NCBI GenBank assembly: GCA_947627235.1
Contig: CANQVG010000006.1
Location: 1-64,000, forward strand
Length of the DNA stretch: 64,000 nt
Source of the DNA: an uncultured Clostridia bacterium
GTDB taxonomy: Bacteria; Bacillota; Clostridia; Oscillospirales; Ruminococcaceae
Direction: 5' to 3'
A model generated the notes under the pieces. It ran no database searches and had not been told where the DNA came from. It saw only the letters and a list, made by a program, of their open reading frames with translations. Positions 52,868 to 61,147 of this stretch are shown here, piece by piece; position 1 is the stretch's first letter; each line of letters opens with the position of its first letter. The translations under genes and the position numbers were made by a program.

Positions 52868-53107
52868 TTTTTGTTTTCTGTTTGGAATTGTTCGGTCAAG
52901 GGCATAAAACAAAAAGTTTTCGATCGAGCCTTTTTCAAAAGGCTCGCGGGGTCGAGGGGCGGCGCCCCTCGGCGCAGCCCTCAGGCTGCGAAATTCTTGC
53001 GGAGCGAAGCGCAGGAGGGTAGGCAAAACAGTCCGGTGGACTGTTTTGCCGTAGGGAACCCTCGCCGGGGGTTCCCTGAAATATGCGCGCTTTTTGTTTT
53101 CTGTTTT
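52868..53107. repeat. Palindrome-rich intergenic element flanked by 16-bp direct repeats
   Basis: TTTTTGTTTTCTGTTT occurs at 52868-52883 and 53091-53106. Between the copies lie five successive palindromes: CGAGCC...GGCTCG (about 52925-52946), GAGGGGC/GCCCCTC, GCAGCC/GGCTGC, a long GGCAAAACAGTCC/GGACTGTTTTGCC (about 53022-53050), and AGGGAACC/GGTTCCCT. No protein frame fits. It looks like a dispersed, structured non-autonomous element; the rest of this 470-base gap holds only promoters. Confidence 0.6.
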
Positions 53108-53113
53108 CCGTAC

Positions 53114-53142
53114 TTGACTAATACCTTTCAAGGTGGTACAAT
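53114..53142 (+). promoter_or_regulatory. Promoter of the PHP-GT2-YfhO unit
   Basis: TTGACT (53114-53119) and TACAAT (53137-53142), 17-bp spacing, directly after the palindrome-rich element. Confidence 0.75.
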
Positions 53143-53176
53143 ACTATGGATTATAGATATAAACAGAGGTGATATT

Positions 53177-53962
53177 ATGCCCCTTTATAAATATGAGACC
53201 CATATGCACACGTCTCAGGGTTCTGCCTGCTCGTCCTGTTCCGGCGCTGAGATGGTCGAACGGCTTTATGAGCTGGGCTATACCGGTTGCTTCATAACCG
53301 ACCACTTTTTCGGAGGAAACACCGCTGTTGACCGCAGTCTGCCGTGGGACGTAAAGATTCATCTTTTCTGTCAGGGCTATGAAGACGCCAAACGCCGCGG
53401 CGACGAGTTGGGGATTCAGGTGTTCTTCGGGCTTGAATTCGGTTGGTTCGGCACGGAGTTTTTGACCTACGGTGTAGACAAGCAGTTTCTTTTGGATCAT
53501 CCCGAAATAGAGCATATGGAAATAGACCGCTTTGCCGGGCTTGTTCATCAAAACGGAGGCTTTGTGGTTCACGCTCACCCGTTCCGAGAGGCGCCGTATC
53601 TTAGGGGGATAAGACTCTATCCGCGCTGCGTCGACGGTGTGGAGGCCGTGAACGCGAGTCATAACGGCTCAGAATTTAACGACCGCGCGGCGGCATACGC
53701 GAAGTCCTACGGACTGCCGATAACGGGCGGCTCCGACGCGCACCACATCTGGAATCACCCGCAGGGCGGAATACTTCTTGAAGAAAAGCTCTCCGAGCCA
53801 GCCGACTATCTTGAACAAATGAAGTCGGGCGGAATAGTGAAAATACTCGAACGGGACGACAGCCGCAGTCTGCCTTGGCCGGAGGACGCTTGGAGCCATG
53901 CCGTTCGACCGGATATTGAGCTTTTGCCCGAGGAGCTAAAATTAAAAATTCACGGAAATTGA
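53177..53962 (+). CDS. PHP-domain phosphoesterase
   Basis: The 261-residue protein has the PHP metal motifs in order: HxH (ETHMHTSQGS) near residue 9, FITDHFF near 37, a glutamate in FFGLEF, HAHPFR near 138, and GSDAHH near 189. These bind a trinuclear metal site in phosphoesterases such as histidinol phosphatase and nucleotide/oligonucleotide phosphatases. Substrate not determined. The ATG at 53177 has AGAGGTGATATT upstream. It begins a three-gene run with GT2 and YfhO genes. Confidence 0.85.
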   Translation: MPLYKYETHMHTSQGSACSSCSGAEMVERLYELGYTGCFITDHFFGGNTAVDRSLPWDVKIHLFCQGYEDAKRRGDELGIQVFFGLEFGWFGTEFLTYGVDKQFLLDHPEIEHMEIDRFAGLVHQNGGFVVHAHPFREAPYLRGIRLYPRCVDGVEAVNASHNGSEFNDRAAAYAKSYGLPITGGSDAHHIWNHPQGGILLEEKLSEPADYLEQMKSGGIVKILERDDSRSLPWPEDAWSHAVRPDIELLPEELKLKIHGN

Positions 53963-53970
53963 GGAATTTT

Positions 53971-54870
53971 ATGATTTCGATAGTTGTACCCTCCTACAAT
54001 GAGGAGGAAAACATTTTTGAAGCCGCAAGGGCAATATCAGGTGTGCTCGCCGGTTTGGAATATGAGATTATATTTGTCGACGACGGCTCTTCGGACGGAA
54101 CTTGGCAAAAAATCAGCGAAGCCGCTTCGGATACGCATATAAGAGGTCTGCGCTTTTCACGCAATTTCGGCAAAGAGTCGGCTATAAGAGCGGGACTCGA
54201 AGCCGCTTTGGGCGACGCCTCGGTGGTTATCGACTGCGACCTTCAGCACCCTCCGAAGGTTATTCCCGAGATGATTGAGAAGTGGAATAACGGCGCGAGG
54301 GTGGTCGAAGGGAAAAAGTCCACCAGAGGAAGCAAAGGCAGGTCCTATGGAGTATTCGCGAAAGTGTTCAATTCGGTAATGACCCGTGCGACGGGCTTTG
54401 ATATGAGCGGCGCGTCCGATTTTATCCTTCTTGACCGAGATGCTGTGAAAGCGGTGCTTTCCTACAGTGAAAACGGCAGCTTTTTCAGGGCGCTCGCGCA
54501 GTATGTCGGTTTTGAATCGGAAGCGGTGTATTACGACGTCGCCGAACGAGAGCGCGGCAGCGGAAAGTGGACATTTTTCAAGCTTATGAGCTACGCGTTC
54601 AGAAACATCGCTGCGTTTACCTCGGCACCGCTTCTTGCAGGGTTCGGAGCCGGAGCGCTTATCTGCGCGGCGGCTTCGGTGCTGTTCATACTCAAATGGT
54701 GCGGTGTGCCGCTCGGCTCTTTCAGCGCGGGCATACTTACCCTTATGCTCGTCGGCGGACTTGTTCTTTTAACGCTCGGAGTTATCGGATACTATCTTTC
54801 GAGGATATACGACGAGGTCAAGCGCCGTCCGAAATATATAATTTCGGCTGATACAAAAGAAAGGAAATAA
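53971..54870 (+). CDS. Glycosyltransferase family 2, polyprenol-phosphate type
   Basis: The 299-residue protein has a GT-A domain with VVPSYNEEENI, FVDDGSSDGT and DCDLQHPP (metal-binding DxD-like) and two C-terminal membrane helices (about 220-275). This matches the GtrB/DPM1 type that loads a sugar onto undecaprenyl phosphate. Its product could serve the GT-C-like YfhO protein encoded next, four bases downstream. The ATG at 53971 with GAGGA upstream is preferred to an earlier TTG. Confidence 0.9.
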   Translation: MISIVVPSYNEEENIFEAARAISGVLAGLEYEIIFVDDGSSDGTWQKISEAASDTHIRGLRFSRNFGKESAIRAGLEAALGDASVVIDCDLQHPPKVIPEMIEKWNNGARVVEGKKSTRGSKGRSYGVFAKVFNSVMTRATGFDMSGASDFILLDRDAVKAVLSYSENGSFFRALAQYVGFESEAVYYDVAERERGSGKWTFFKLMSYAFRNIAAFTSAPLLAGFGAGALICAAASVLFILKWCGVPLGSFSAGILTLMLVGGLVLLTLGVIGYYLSRIYDEVKRRPKYIISADTKERK

Positions 54871-54873
54871 AAT

Positions 54874-57732
54874 ATGACAGACAACGAATTAAACGGCGCT
54901 TCGGGCGAAGCCCTTGACAAAGCCCTCGGCGACGCCGATGAGGTCCTTACCGACCTATTGGAGCAGCTTCCCGCCGAGGAAGCCCCGAAAACGCCGCGCC
55001 TAAGACTCTTTTTTGAAAGCAATAAGTTTTTAAGGTGGCTCTATAAGCACCGCTGGAAGTTTCTCATATTCTTCCTGCCCGTCGCGATAATGTATCTCGT
55101 ATATGCCTGCTTCGGGGTTCACCCGTTCGGCGATATGTCGGTGTTGGTACTCGACCTCAACGGTCAGTACGTCAGCTATTATGAGATGATGCGCGACGCC
55201 ATCTGGGGCGACGGCAGCCTCATCTATAGCTGGTCGCGGAACCTCTCGGGCGAGACGATGGGAATGTTCGGCTACTACCTTGCAAGCCCGTTTATGTGGA
55301 TAGTTATTTTGCTGCCGCGCACGATGATTTGCGGCGCCATTGAAATAATGGAGCTTGCAAAAGTCGGCTGCTGCGGACTTGCTATGGCATACTATCTTAA
55401 AAGAAGCAAGGGCGCTTCGATTTCTTCGCAGGTCATCTTCTCGGTAAGCTACGCGCTGATGACATATATTGTCGTAGAGCTTATGAACCCGATGTGGATT
55501 GACGGAATGATATGGCTCCCGATAATTTTGCTCGGAATCGAGCGGCTTGTCGACGAGGGAAAGATGCTTCCGTTCATTCTGCCGCTGACAGTGATGTTTA
55601 TTTCGCACTTCTACATCGGCTATATGATAGGCTTCTTCTGCGCGCTCTACTTTGTCTACTATATCTTCTCCCGTCCGGGCAGAGTTATAGCTCCGCACTG
55701 GCTCACGGGGGGACTCAAATTCGCGGCGTCAGCGGGGATATCGGTTCTCAGCTCAGCGATAGTGCTTATACCCGTTTACAACTCCCTCAGCCTCGGAAAG
55801 CTTGAGTTTTCGACTCCTGATTTTACACCGAAAAATCAGTTTGACGTTGTGCAGTTTCTCTCAAAGCTTTTTGACAACAGCTACGACACCGTACGCCCCG
55901 AGGGTCTGCCGATGATAGCCTGCGGCACAATTATGCTGATTCTCGTGCCGCTGTTCTTCCTCAATACCAAGATAAAGCCCAAGGAAAAAATCTCGATAGG
56001 GCTTCTGATGCTTGCCGTTTTTGGCTGCATGTATGTCTCCACCGTCGACATCGCATGGCACGGTTTTCAGGTGCCGAACTGGCTCCCTTACCGTTATTCA
56101 TTTACGTTCTCATTTATGATGATTGTCTGCGGGTTCAGGGCGTTTGAAAACCTCGACGGTGTATCATATAAAGAGATATGCCTCACGGCTTTTGGCTGGG
56201 TGGTTCTGCTTATTTACATCACTCAGCAGGACTACTATTATATGTATCTCTTCGAGACCGTCTGGTTCAGCGTGCTGGCGCTGTCGGTTCTTGCGGGAGC
56301 CGTCTATTTCTGCAAAAAATACCCCAAGCCTGTTACAGTGATAATTACCTGTGTGATAGTTTGCGTTGAGATATTCATAAACAGTCTCTGGACGGTCTAC
56401 TCGATAGATTTTGATGTTGTTTACAGCACCTATTCATCTTATGCTCCCTATTTCAAAGACGGCAGGGAGATAGTCTCGCAGCTTGAGGAACGCGACGACG
56501 GGCTTTACCGCGTCGAAAAGACCTTCCACCGAACCGTCAACGACCCGATAGGAATGGGGTACGCGGGTATTTCCCATTCAAGCTCTACTATGAACACGCC
56601 GGTTCTTAAGATGCTTAAGTCTTTGGGATACGGAATGCAGGGGCATTACACCAAATACACCGGTCAGACTCTGCTTACGGATTCGCTGTTCGGCATAAAA
56701 TATCTGATGTATAAGGAGTCGAAGCCCGACGAGGACGCCGTGAACACCGACGATGATCTCAGACGCATAGGCTATGAAAACGAGATAAAGCGTCCGTACA
56801 GGCTTTATGAAAGGATAATGACCCCCGAGACCACGGGAGTTGACGATATAGAGGTCTATGAAAACCCATACGCCCTGCCGATAGGCTATATGGCGGACTA
56901 TGATATTCTCGAGACGTCTGTGGCGTCAAACAATCCGTTTGCCAATCAGCAGGCGGTTCTTGGCGGAATTACCGGTGACGCTTCAACGAGGGTTTATCAT
57001 CAGATTTATCCGCGCTTTACCGATACCGTAAACTGCACTACCGCCACCACCGGCGACCATATGATGTACACCACAACCGTCGACGGCAAGGACAGCTACA
57101 TCGAATTTGTACTGGACATCGACACCGACGAACCCATCTATGCTTTCTTCCCGACGGTCTATCAGCGCCAGTGCAATATGTGGCTCAAGGCGGATTCATG
57201 GGACGTGCAGAACTATGCTTTTGTCGACTACTTCTTTACAGGCGAACACTACAGCATACTCAATCTCGGCTCCTTTGAGCCGGGCGAGACTGTCCGTATG
57301 AGAATGACCCTTGCCAACGGCGAGGCGATATTCAGCGACGTGCTTTTCTACTCGCTCGACACCGAATTGCTCGGCAAGCTTTACGCCGACATATCCAAGG
57401 GGGGCTGGGACATCACCGAGCACTCCGACACCTATCTTAAGGGAACCGTCACAGCCGAAAAGGACGGTATCCTTATGACGACTATCCCCTCAGAGCCGGG
57501 CTGGACGATAACGGTCGACGGCGTGAAAACCGAACCCGTGCTGCTTCTCGATTCGCTTATCGGAATAGAGCTTAAAGCCGGAGATCACGAGGTAACAATG
57601 AAATTCTTCCCCGACTACCTCAAGCTTGCGATAATAGTGGAGCTGATAGGGCTGTCGTTTATAGCGCTTGTGGCGGTCTTTGAGGTAAAGGACGGCGCTC
57701 TGATAAAAAAGATACTCCGAAAAACCGCTTGA
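54874..57732 (+). CDS. YfhO-family membrane glycosyltransferase-like protein
   Basis: The 952-residue protein has an acidic N-terminal tail, about twelve or more membrane helices (about 58-520), and a large extracytoplasmic C-terminal domain (about 530-925) before a final helix. YfhO-type proteins are GT-C-like enzymes implicated in glycosylating wall or lipoteichoic polymers with a lipid-linked sugar. The adjacent GT2 gene would make such a donor, so the pair is probably functional together. The ATG is just after AGAAAGGAAATAAA. Confidence 0.88.
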   Translation: MTDNELNGASGEALDKALGDADEVLTDLLEQLPAEEAPKTPRLRLFFESNKFLRWLYKHRWKFLIFFLPVAIMYLVYACFGVHPFGDMSVLVLDLNGQYVSYYEMMRDAIWGDGSLIYSWSRNLSGETMGMFGYYLASPFMWIVILLPRTMICGAIEIMELAKVGCCGLAMAYYLKRSKGASISSQVIFSVSYALMTYIVVELMNPMWIDGMIWLPIILLGIERLVDEGKMLPFILPLTVMFISHFYIGYMIGFFCALYFVYYIFSRPGRVIAPHWLTGGLKFAASAGISVLSSAIVLIPVYNSLSLGKLEFSTPDFTPKNQFDVVQFLSKLFDNSYDTVRPEGLPMIACGTIMLILVPLFFLNTKIKPKEKISIGLLMLAVFGCMYVSTVDIAWHGFQVPNWLPYRYSFTFSFMMIVCGFRAFENLDGVSYKEICLTAFGWVVLLIYITQQDYYYMYLFETVWFSVLALSVLAGAVYFCKKYPKPVTVIITCVIVCVEIFINSLWTVYSIDFDVVYSTYSSYAPYFKDGREIVSQLEERDDGLYRVEKTFHRTVNDPIGMGYAGISHSSSTMNTPVLKMLKSLGYGMQGHYTKYTGQTLLTDSLFGIKYLMYKESKPDEDAVNTDDDLRRIGYENEIKRPYRLYERIMTPETTGVDDIEVYENPYALPIGYMADYDILETSVASNNPFANQQAVLGGITGDASTRVYHQIYPRFTDTVNCTTATTGDHMMYTTTVDGKDSYIEFVLDIDTDEPIYAFFPTVYQRQCNMWLKADSWDVQNYAFVDYFFTGEHYSILNLGSFEPGETVRMRMTLANGEAIFSDVLFYSLDTELLGKLYADISKGGWDITEHSDTYLKGTVTAEKDGILMTTIPSEPGWTITVDGVKTEPVLLLDSLIGIELKAGDHEVTMKFFPDYLKLAIIVELIGLSFIALVAVFEVKDGALIKKILRKTA

Positions 57733-57757
57733 CCGATAGCAAAAAGAGTAGTAAACT
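57729..57757 (+). promoter_or_regulatory. Promoter of the first Ig-like lipoprotein
   Basis: TTGACC (57729-57734, overlapping the yfhO stop) and TAAACT (57752-57757), 17-bp spacing. Confidence 0.6.
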
Positions 57758-57788
57758 GAAAGCAGTAAGATAAAAAGGAGAGATAACC

Positions 57789-58463
57789 ATGAAAAAATTA
57801 TTTGCTTTTGCAGCCACGGCGCTTATTCTTCTGACCGCTTGCGCAAGCAAGACCGAAGCCGAAAAAGAGGGGACCGAACCCGCAGACGGCACTGCGACGG
57901 CGGCTTTGACCGAAGCGCAGACCGACCCCGTTACGACCGAGGACGAGGCGCCGCTCGAAGATTGGGCTGTTTCCGCAGGAGTTACCCCCGAGGAAGGCTC
58001 CTTCCGGAATCCCGCCGACGATTATGAGCCTCCCGAAACCGCAGCGACAACCGCGAGCGATAAGGAAAAGGTTTACGACGCCGCAGGAAACCTTCTTATG
58101 GATTACAACCTCGACAACCTTTACGAGGGCGACGGTATAACGTTTACCGTCGATACGTCTGCGCTGTCCGAAAAACACATCGTCGGCGTGTTTACGAACA
58201 ACACGGGCAAAACGATAACGATGCATAACCCGCTTTACGAGTTTCTTGTAAAGGGCGAAGACGGCGAATGGAAATATGTTTATTTCGAGGATCTTGAAGT
58301 CAACGCCGATGATGTTCTGGAAACGCTTTACGATTCCGCTTCTTATACCGATAAGGCTTATATTGTGGGCGAGCTTCCCGCCGGAGAATACTGCCTTAAA
58401 CTGAAGTTTACGCTCGACGACGCCGAATATCTCGCCCTTAGTGAACCTTTTGTTATCGAATAG
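57789..58463 (+). CDS. Lipoprotein with one Ig-like domain
   Basis: The 224-residue protein has a lipoprotein signal (MKKLFAFAATALILLTACAS, lipobox LTAC). A long Thr/Glu/Ala-rich linker (about 20-105) follows, then a beta-sandwich domain (about 115-224) with the ending GELPAGEYCLKLKFTLDDAE. The same ending pattern (G-x-L-P-x-G-x-Y-x-L) recurs in the next lipoprotein and in the one at 61919-62332. I take this to be a bacterial immunoglobulin-like domain. Function unknown, likely surface adhesion or ligand binding. Confidence 0.72.
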   Translation: MKKLFAFAATALILLTACASKTEAEKEGTEPADGTATAALTEAQTDPVTTEDEAPLEDWAVSAGVTPEEGSFRNPADDYEPPETAATTASDKEKVYDAAGNLLMDYNLDNLYEGDGITFTVDTSALSEKHIVGVFTNNTGKTITMHNPLYEFLVKGEDGEWKYVYFEDLEVNADDVLETLYDSASYTDKAYIVGELPAGEYCLKLKFTLDDAEYLALSEPFVIE

Positions 58464-58543
58464 CCGAAAAAATTTTGAGAGAGTGCAACATTCCGCGCCC
58501 CTCGTGCGTATTAAAGGTAGAAATATAAAAAGGAGTGTTCACT

Positions 58544-59518
58544 ATGAAAAAACTGTTAATTGCTATCATTACCGCATCGCTTCTATCTGCCTGCGCAGCC
58601 GCGCCCGAAAATATCAGCGCCGACGCTATGCACGATTTTCCCGAATCGGTGGCTGTGGCGACAGTCCCCGATGAGCCTGATACCGTTGATAAGACTCTTT
58701 CGACCGAGTTCGGCAGCAGCGCCGATCCGTCCGAGAACGACACCGAACCCGTTGCCGGCTCATCTGAGCCGCCGCTCGAGATATACACTCCCGAGAACGA
58801 GACTCCGGAGGGGCTTCACCTTGAAGTCGAGGCGTGGGATACAGGTGCGACATACCGCGTCATAAACGGCACCGAGGACGATATCACATTCGGAGATATC
58901 AACGATTACTCGATTGAAGTCTTTGACCCCGAATTGGACGGCGGCTGGACAGAATTTGAAGCCCCGAACCGTCCCGTGAGCCTTATACTTGTCACGCTTC
59001 CTGCAGGCGACGTTTCAAAGTGTACCGTAGGCTGGAGCGACGTTTACGGCAAGCTTCCTGAGGGCAGATACCGCCTTGTAAAGAGCGTCAACGCGGGCGG
59101 CGAGAAACCCGTTTACCTTTACGCCGAGTTTCAGATAAGCGGCGGGGATAACGCCTTTAACGGTATGCTCATAAACGCCTTTGACGGCGTTGTCATAGAG
59201 GTGAGCGACGCTGTGCCTACCGGGCTGAAATATTCGCTTAAAAACGGCAGCGACTGCGTCATCGACAGCGGCACCGAATACGATTTCACCGTTCAGTTTT
59301 ACGGAGAAAACGGCTGGGAGAATGTCCCCGGCGAATGGGCGGTAAACAGCATTGCGGTACTCATAGAGTCTGGCAAGAGCTTTGACGCCGAAATCGACTG
59401 GTCCGACTTTTACGGAGAGCTCCCCGAGGGACGGTATCGCCTCGTGAAATGCTTCTCGTCGGAGACTGCGCCGGAATGGTATGAAAACTTTTGCGTCGCT
59501 GCCGAATTTGAAATTTAG
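58544..59518 (+). CDS. Lipoprotein with two tandem Ig-like domains
   Basis: The 324-residue protein has a lipoprotein signal (MKKLLIAIITASLLSACAA, lipobox LSAC) and a Ser/Glu-rich linker. Two homologous beta domains follow: the first ends in WSDVYGKLPEGRYRLVKSV, the second in WSDFYGELPEGRYRLVKCF. The start ATG at 58544 has AAGGAGTGTTC upstream. It is a paralog of the neighbouring lipoprotein by domain content. Both may have arisen by domain duplication. Confidence 0.75.
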   Translation: MKKLLIAIITASLLSACAAAPENISADAMHDFPESVAVATVPDEPDTVDKTLSTEFGSSADPSENDTEPVAGSSEPPLEIYTPENETPEGLHLEVEAWDTGATYRVINGTEDDITFGDINDYSIEVFDPELDGGWTEFEAPNRPVSLILVTLPAGDVSKCTVGWSDVYGKLPEGRYRLVKSVNAGGEKPVYLYAEFQISGGDNAFNGMLINAFDGVVIEVSDAVPTGLKYSLKNGSDCVIDSGTEYDFTVQFYGENGWENVPGEWAVNSIAVLIESGKSFDAEIDWSDFYGELPEGRYRLVKCFSSETAPEWYENFCVAAEFEI

Positions 59519-59553
59519 TTTTTAAAATTTTTGACATAAAAGGAGAAAAGAAA

Positions 59554-60126
59554 ATGAAATTCATTGTTGAAACATCCGCGCGCCATGTGCACGTCACCGA
59601 GCAGGACCTCAAGATTCTGTTCGGCGAAAACGCAACCCTAACCAAGAAAAAGGACCTTTCGCAGCCCGGGCAGTACGCCTGTGAGGAGAGAGTCACTGTT
59701 GTCGGCCCCAAGAAGGAGCTTCCGAACGTCTCAATTCTCGGACCCTGCCGCAAAGCCACTCAGGTGGAGCTTTCCGCGACCGATGCCCGCTCTATAGGAA
59801 TTGCCGCCCCGATACGCGAATCGGGAGACCTTGAGGGCAGCGGAGCCTGCAAGCTCGTCGGACCCTGCGGAGAGATCGAGCTTTCCGAGGGTGTTATCGT
59901 CGCGAAGCGTCATATCCACCTCACTCCCGAGGACGCCGCTTCGCTCGGCGTAAAGGACAAGGACGAGGTCTGGGTACGCATTGATACCGACGGCAGAAGC
60001 GCCATTCTGGGCGACGTTGTCTGCCGCGTGAGCGCATCGTACGCCACCGCTATGCATATCGACACCGATGAATCCAATGCGGTCGGCTGCGGCAGAGAGC
60101 AGTACGGAGAAATCGTAAAAGTTTGA
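59554..60126 (+). CDS. pduL: Phosphate acyltransferase, PduL type
   Basis: The 190-residue protein matches the PduL family of phosphotransacylases, which interconvert acyl-CoA and acyl phosphate. It has the zinc-binding histidine-rich motifs VETSARHVHV (start), KRHIHLTPEDA (about 115-125) and MHIDTDESNA near the end. It stands alone: no microcompartment shell genes or aldehyde dehydrogenase lie within the window. It may therefore serve acetate or propionate metabolism generally. AAAAGGAGAAAAG precedes the ATG. Confidence 0.88.
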   Translation: MKFIVETSARHVHVTEQDLKILFGENATLTKKKDLSQPGQYACEERVTVVGPKKELPNVSILGPCRKATQVELSATDARSIGIAAPIRESGDLEGSGACKLVGPCGEIELSEGVIVAKRHIHLTPEDAASLGVKDKDEVWVRIDTDGRSAILGDVVCRVSASYATAMHIDTDESNAVGCGREQYGEIVKV

Positions 60127-60163
60127 CGATAGCAAAGGTTAAATAAAATCTGTGCTTTTATCA

Positions 60164-60192
60164 TTGTATTTTTCTGCGAAATTTAGTAAAAT
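60164..60192 (+). promoter_or_regulatory. Promoter of surface protein copy 1
   Basis: TTGTAT (60164-60169) and TAAAAT (60187-60192), 17-bp spacing. Confidence 0.6.
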
Positions 60193-60199
60193 GTAAACA

Positions 60200-60214
60200 G
60201 GTAATTCAGTTACC
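60200..60214 (+). other. Leader hairpin of copy 1
   Basis: GGTAA-TTCAG-TTACC, a 5-bp stem near the transcript start. Copy 2 has an unrelated 5-bp stem in a comparable position (61104-61117). Confidence 0.4.
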
Positions 60215-60242
60215 AGACAAAATTTTTTGGAGGAATAGTAAA

Positions 60243-60962
60243 ATGAAAAAAGTATTAGCTCTTGTGCTTGCTTTGGCGGTTGCCCTTTGCGCGCTTTCCG
60301 TCACCGCTTTTGCCGACGAGAAGGTTGTTTTCGACAATGCTGAAGGCATAGTCCCTGATTCCTGCGACGAAGGTCCTTGGGGTTCTTTCGGTATTGTTGG
60401 TACTACTATGGGTCGTGCCGACTGCTGCGACATCACTGTTGAAGATCTGGATGCTCTCTTTGCTGAGGGCGGCTGGACATTCACCTTTGTTTACAGCGGT
60501 ACTCCTAACAACTTCGGTATAGCAGCTAACCCTGATGCAAACCCGCAGTTTGTTGTAAACGAAGACTGGGATCATGGCGTTCAGACTACTCGCGTTGAAC
60601 TCGGCGACGGCAAATATCAGGCTACCATAGCCCTTGATGATATTCTCGCCTCTTATTCTGTTGCTGCTGACGCTGTTGCTCAGGCCTGCGTGCAGATTTA
60701 CACCAGCGATTTCAAGCTCTACTCTGCTAAGTTCACCAAGGGCGAAAGCGCGGCCGCTCCTGCCGATGAGACCCCTGCTGCTGACGAGACTCCTGCCGCT
60801 GACGAAACCCCCGCTGCCGACGAGACTCCTGCTGCCGATGAAACTCCGGCTGCTGACGAGACTCCTGCCGACACCACTCCCGCTCCTGACACCGGTCTTG
60901 CCCTCGCGGTAATTCCCGCTGTTATGGCTCTTGCGGCTGTAGCTGTTTCCAAGAAGCACTGA
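60243..60962 (+). CDS. Secreted surface protein with PAADET repeats and C-terminal anchor, copy 1
   Basis: The 239-residue protein has a Sec signal peptide (about 1-25, ending TAFA). A compact beta-rich domain follows (about 26-170) that resembles carbohydrate-binding or adhesin modules (WGSFGIV..., a W-T-F-T-F-V-Y-S strand). Five exact PAADET repeats form the stalk. The tail reads PDTG, a hydrophobic helix, then SKKH, which resembles a sortase-type or membrane anchor although PDTG is not a canonical LPxTG. Codon choice is unlike the neighbours (many GCT, ACT), as in highly expressed genes. It differs from copy 2 by one residue. Confidence 0.85.
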   Translation: MKKVLALVLALAVALCALSVTAFADEKVVFDNAEGIVPDSCDEGPWGSFGIVGTTMGRADCCDITVEDLDALFAEGGWTFTFVYSGTPNNFGIAANPDANPQFVVNEDWDHGVQTTRVELGDGKYQATIALDDILASYSVAADAVAQACVQIYTSDFKLYSAKFTKGESAAAPADETPAADETPAADETPAADETPAADETPAADETPADTTPAPDTGLALAVIPAVMALAAVAVSKKH

Positions 60963-60978
60963 TTAAGCAAACGAAATT

Positions 60979-61008
60979 CAAAGCTCCCTTAGGGGAGCTT
61001 TGTTTTTT
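60979..61008 (+). terminator. Terminator of surface protein copy 1
   Basis: CAAAGCTCCC/GGGAGCTTTG stem with loop TTAG, then TTTTTT. Confidence 0.92.
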
Positions 61009-61059
61009 GTACAAAAATATTTTGTAGTTTTGTTGGTTTTGCCGAAAATAAAATTTTAC

Positions 61060-61088
61060 TTGACAAATTGTCAGAAATATGCGACAAT
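61060..61088 (+). promoter_or_regulatory. Promoter of surface protein copy 2
   Basis: Perfect TTGACA (61060-61065) and GACAAT (61083-61088), 17-bp spacing. It differs from copy 1's promoter. Confidence 0.72.
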
Positions 61089-61103
61089 AAAGCTGTAGAT
61101 TAA

Positions 61104-61117
61104 GCGGCATATGCCGT
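61104..61117 (+). other. Leader hairpin of copy 2
   Basis: CGGCATATGCCG palindrome (plus a G-T closing pair) about ten bases before the conserved AATTTTTT-GGAGGAATAG ribosome binding region. Confidence 0.4.
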
Positions 61118-61147
61118 GTCTAACAATTTTTTAGGAGGAATAGTAAA

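Noticed and set aside
60760..60880. Short tandem repeats that might be read as CRISPR-like
   Set aside because: They are in-frame codon repeats for PAADET with no variable spacers and no cas genes nearby.
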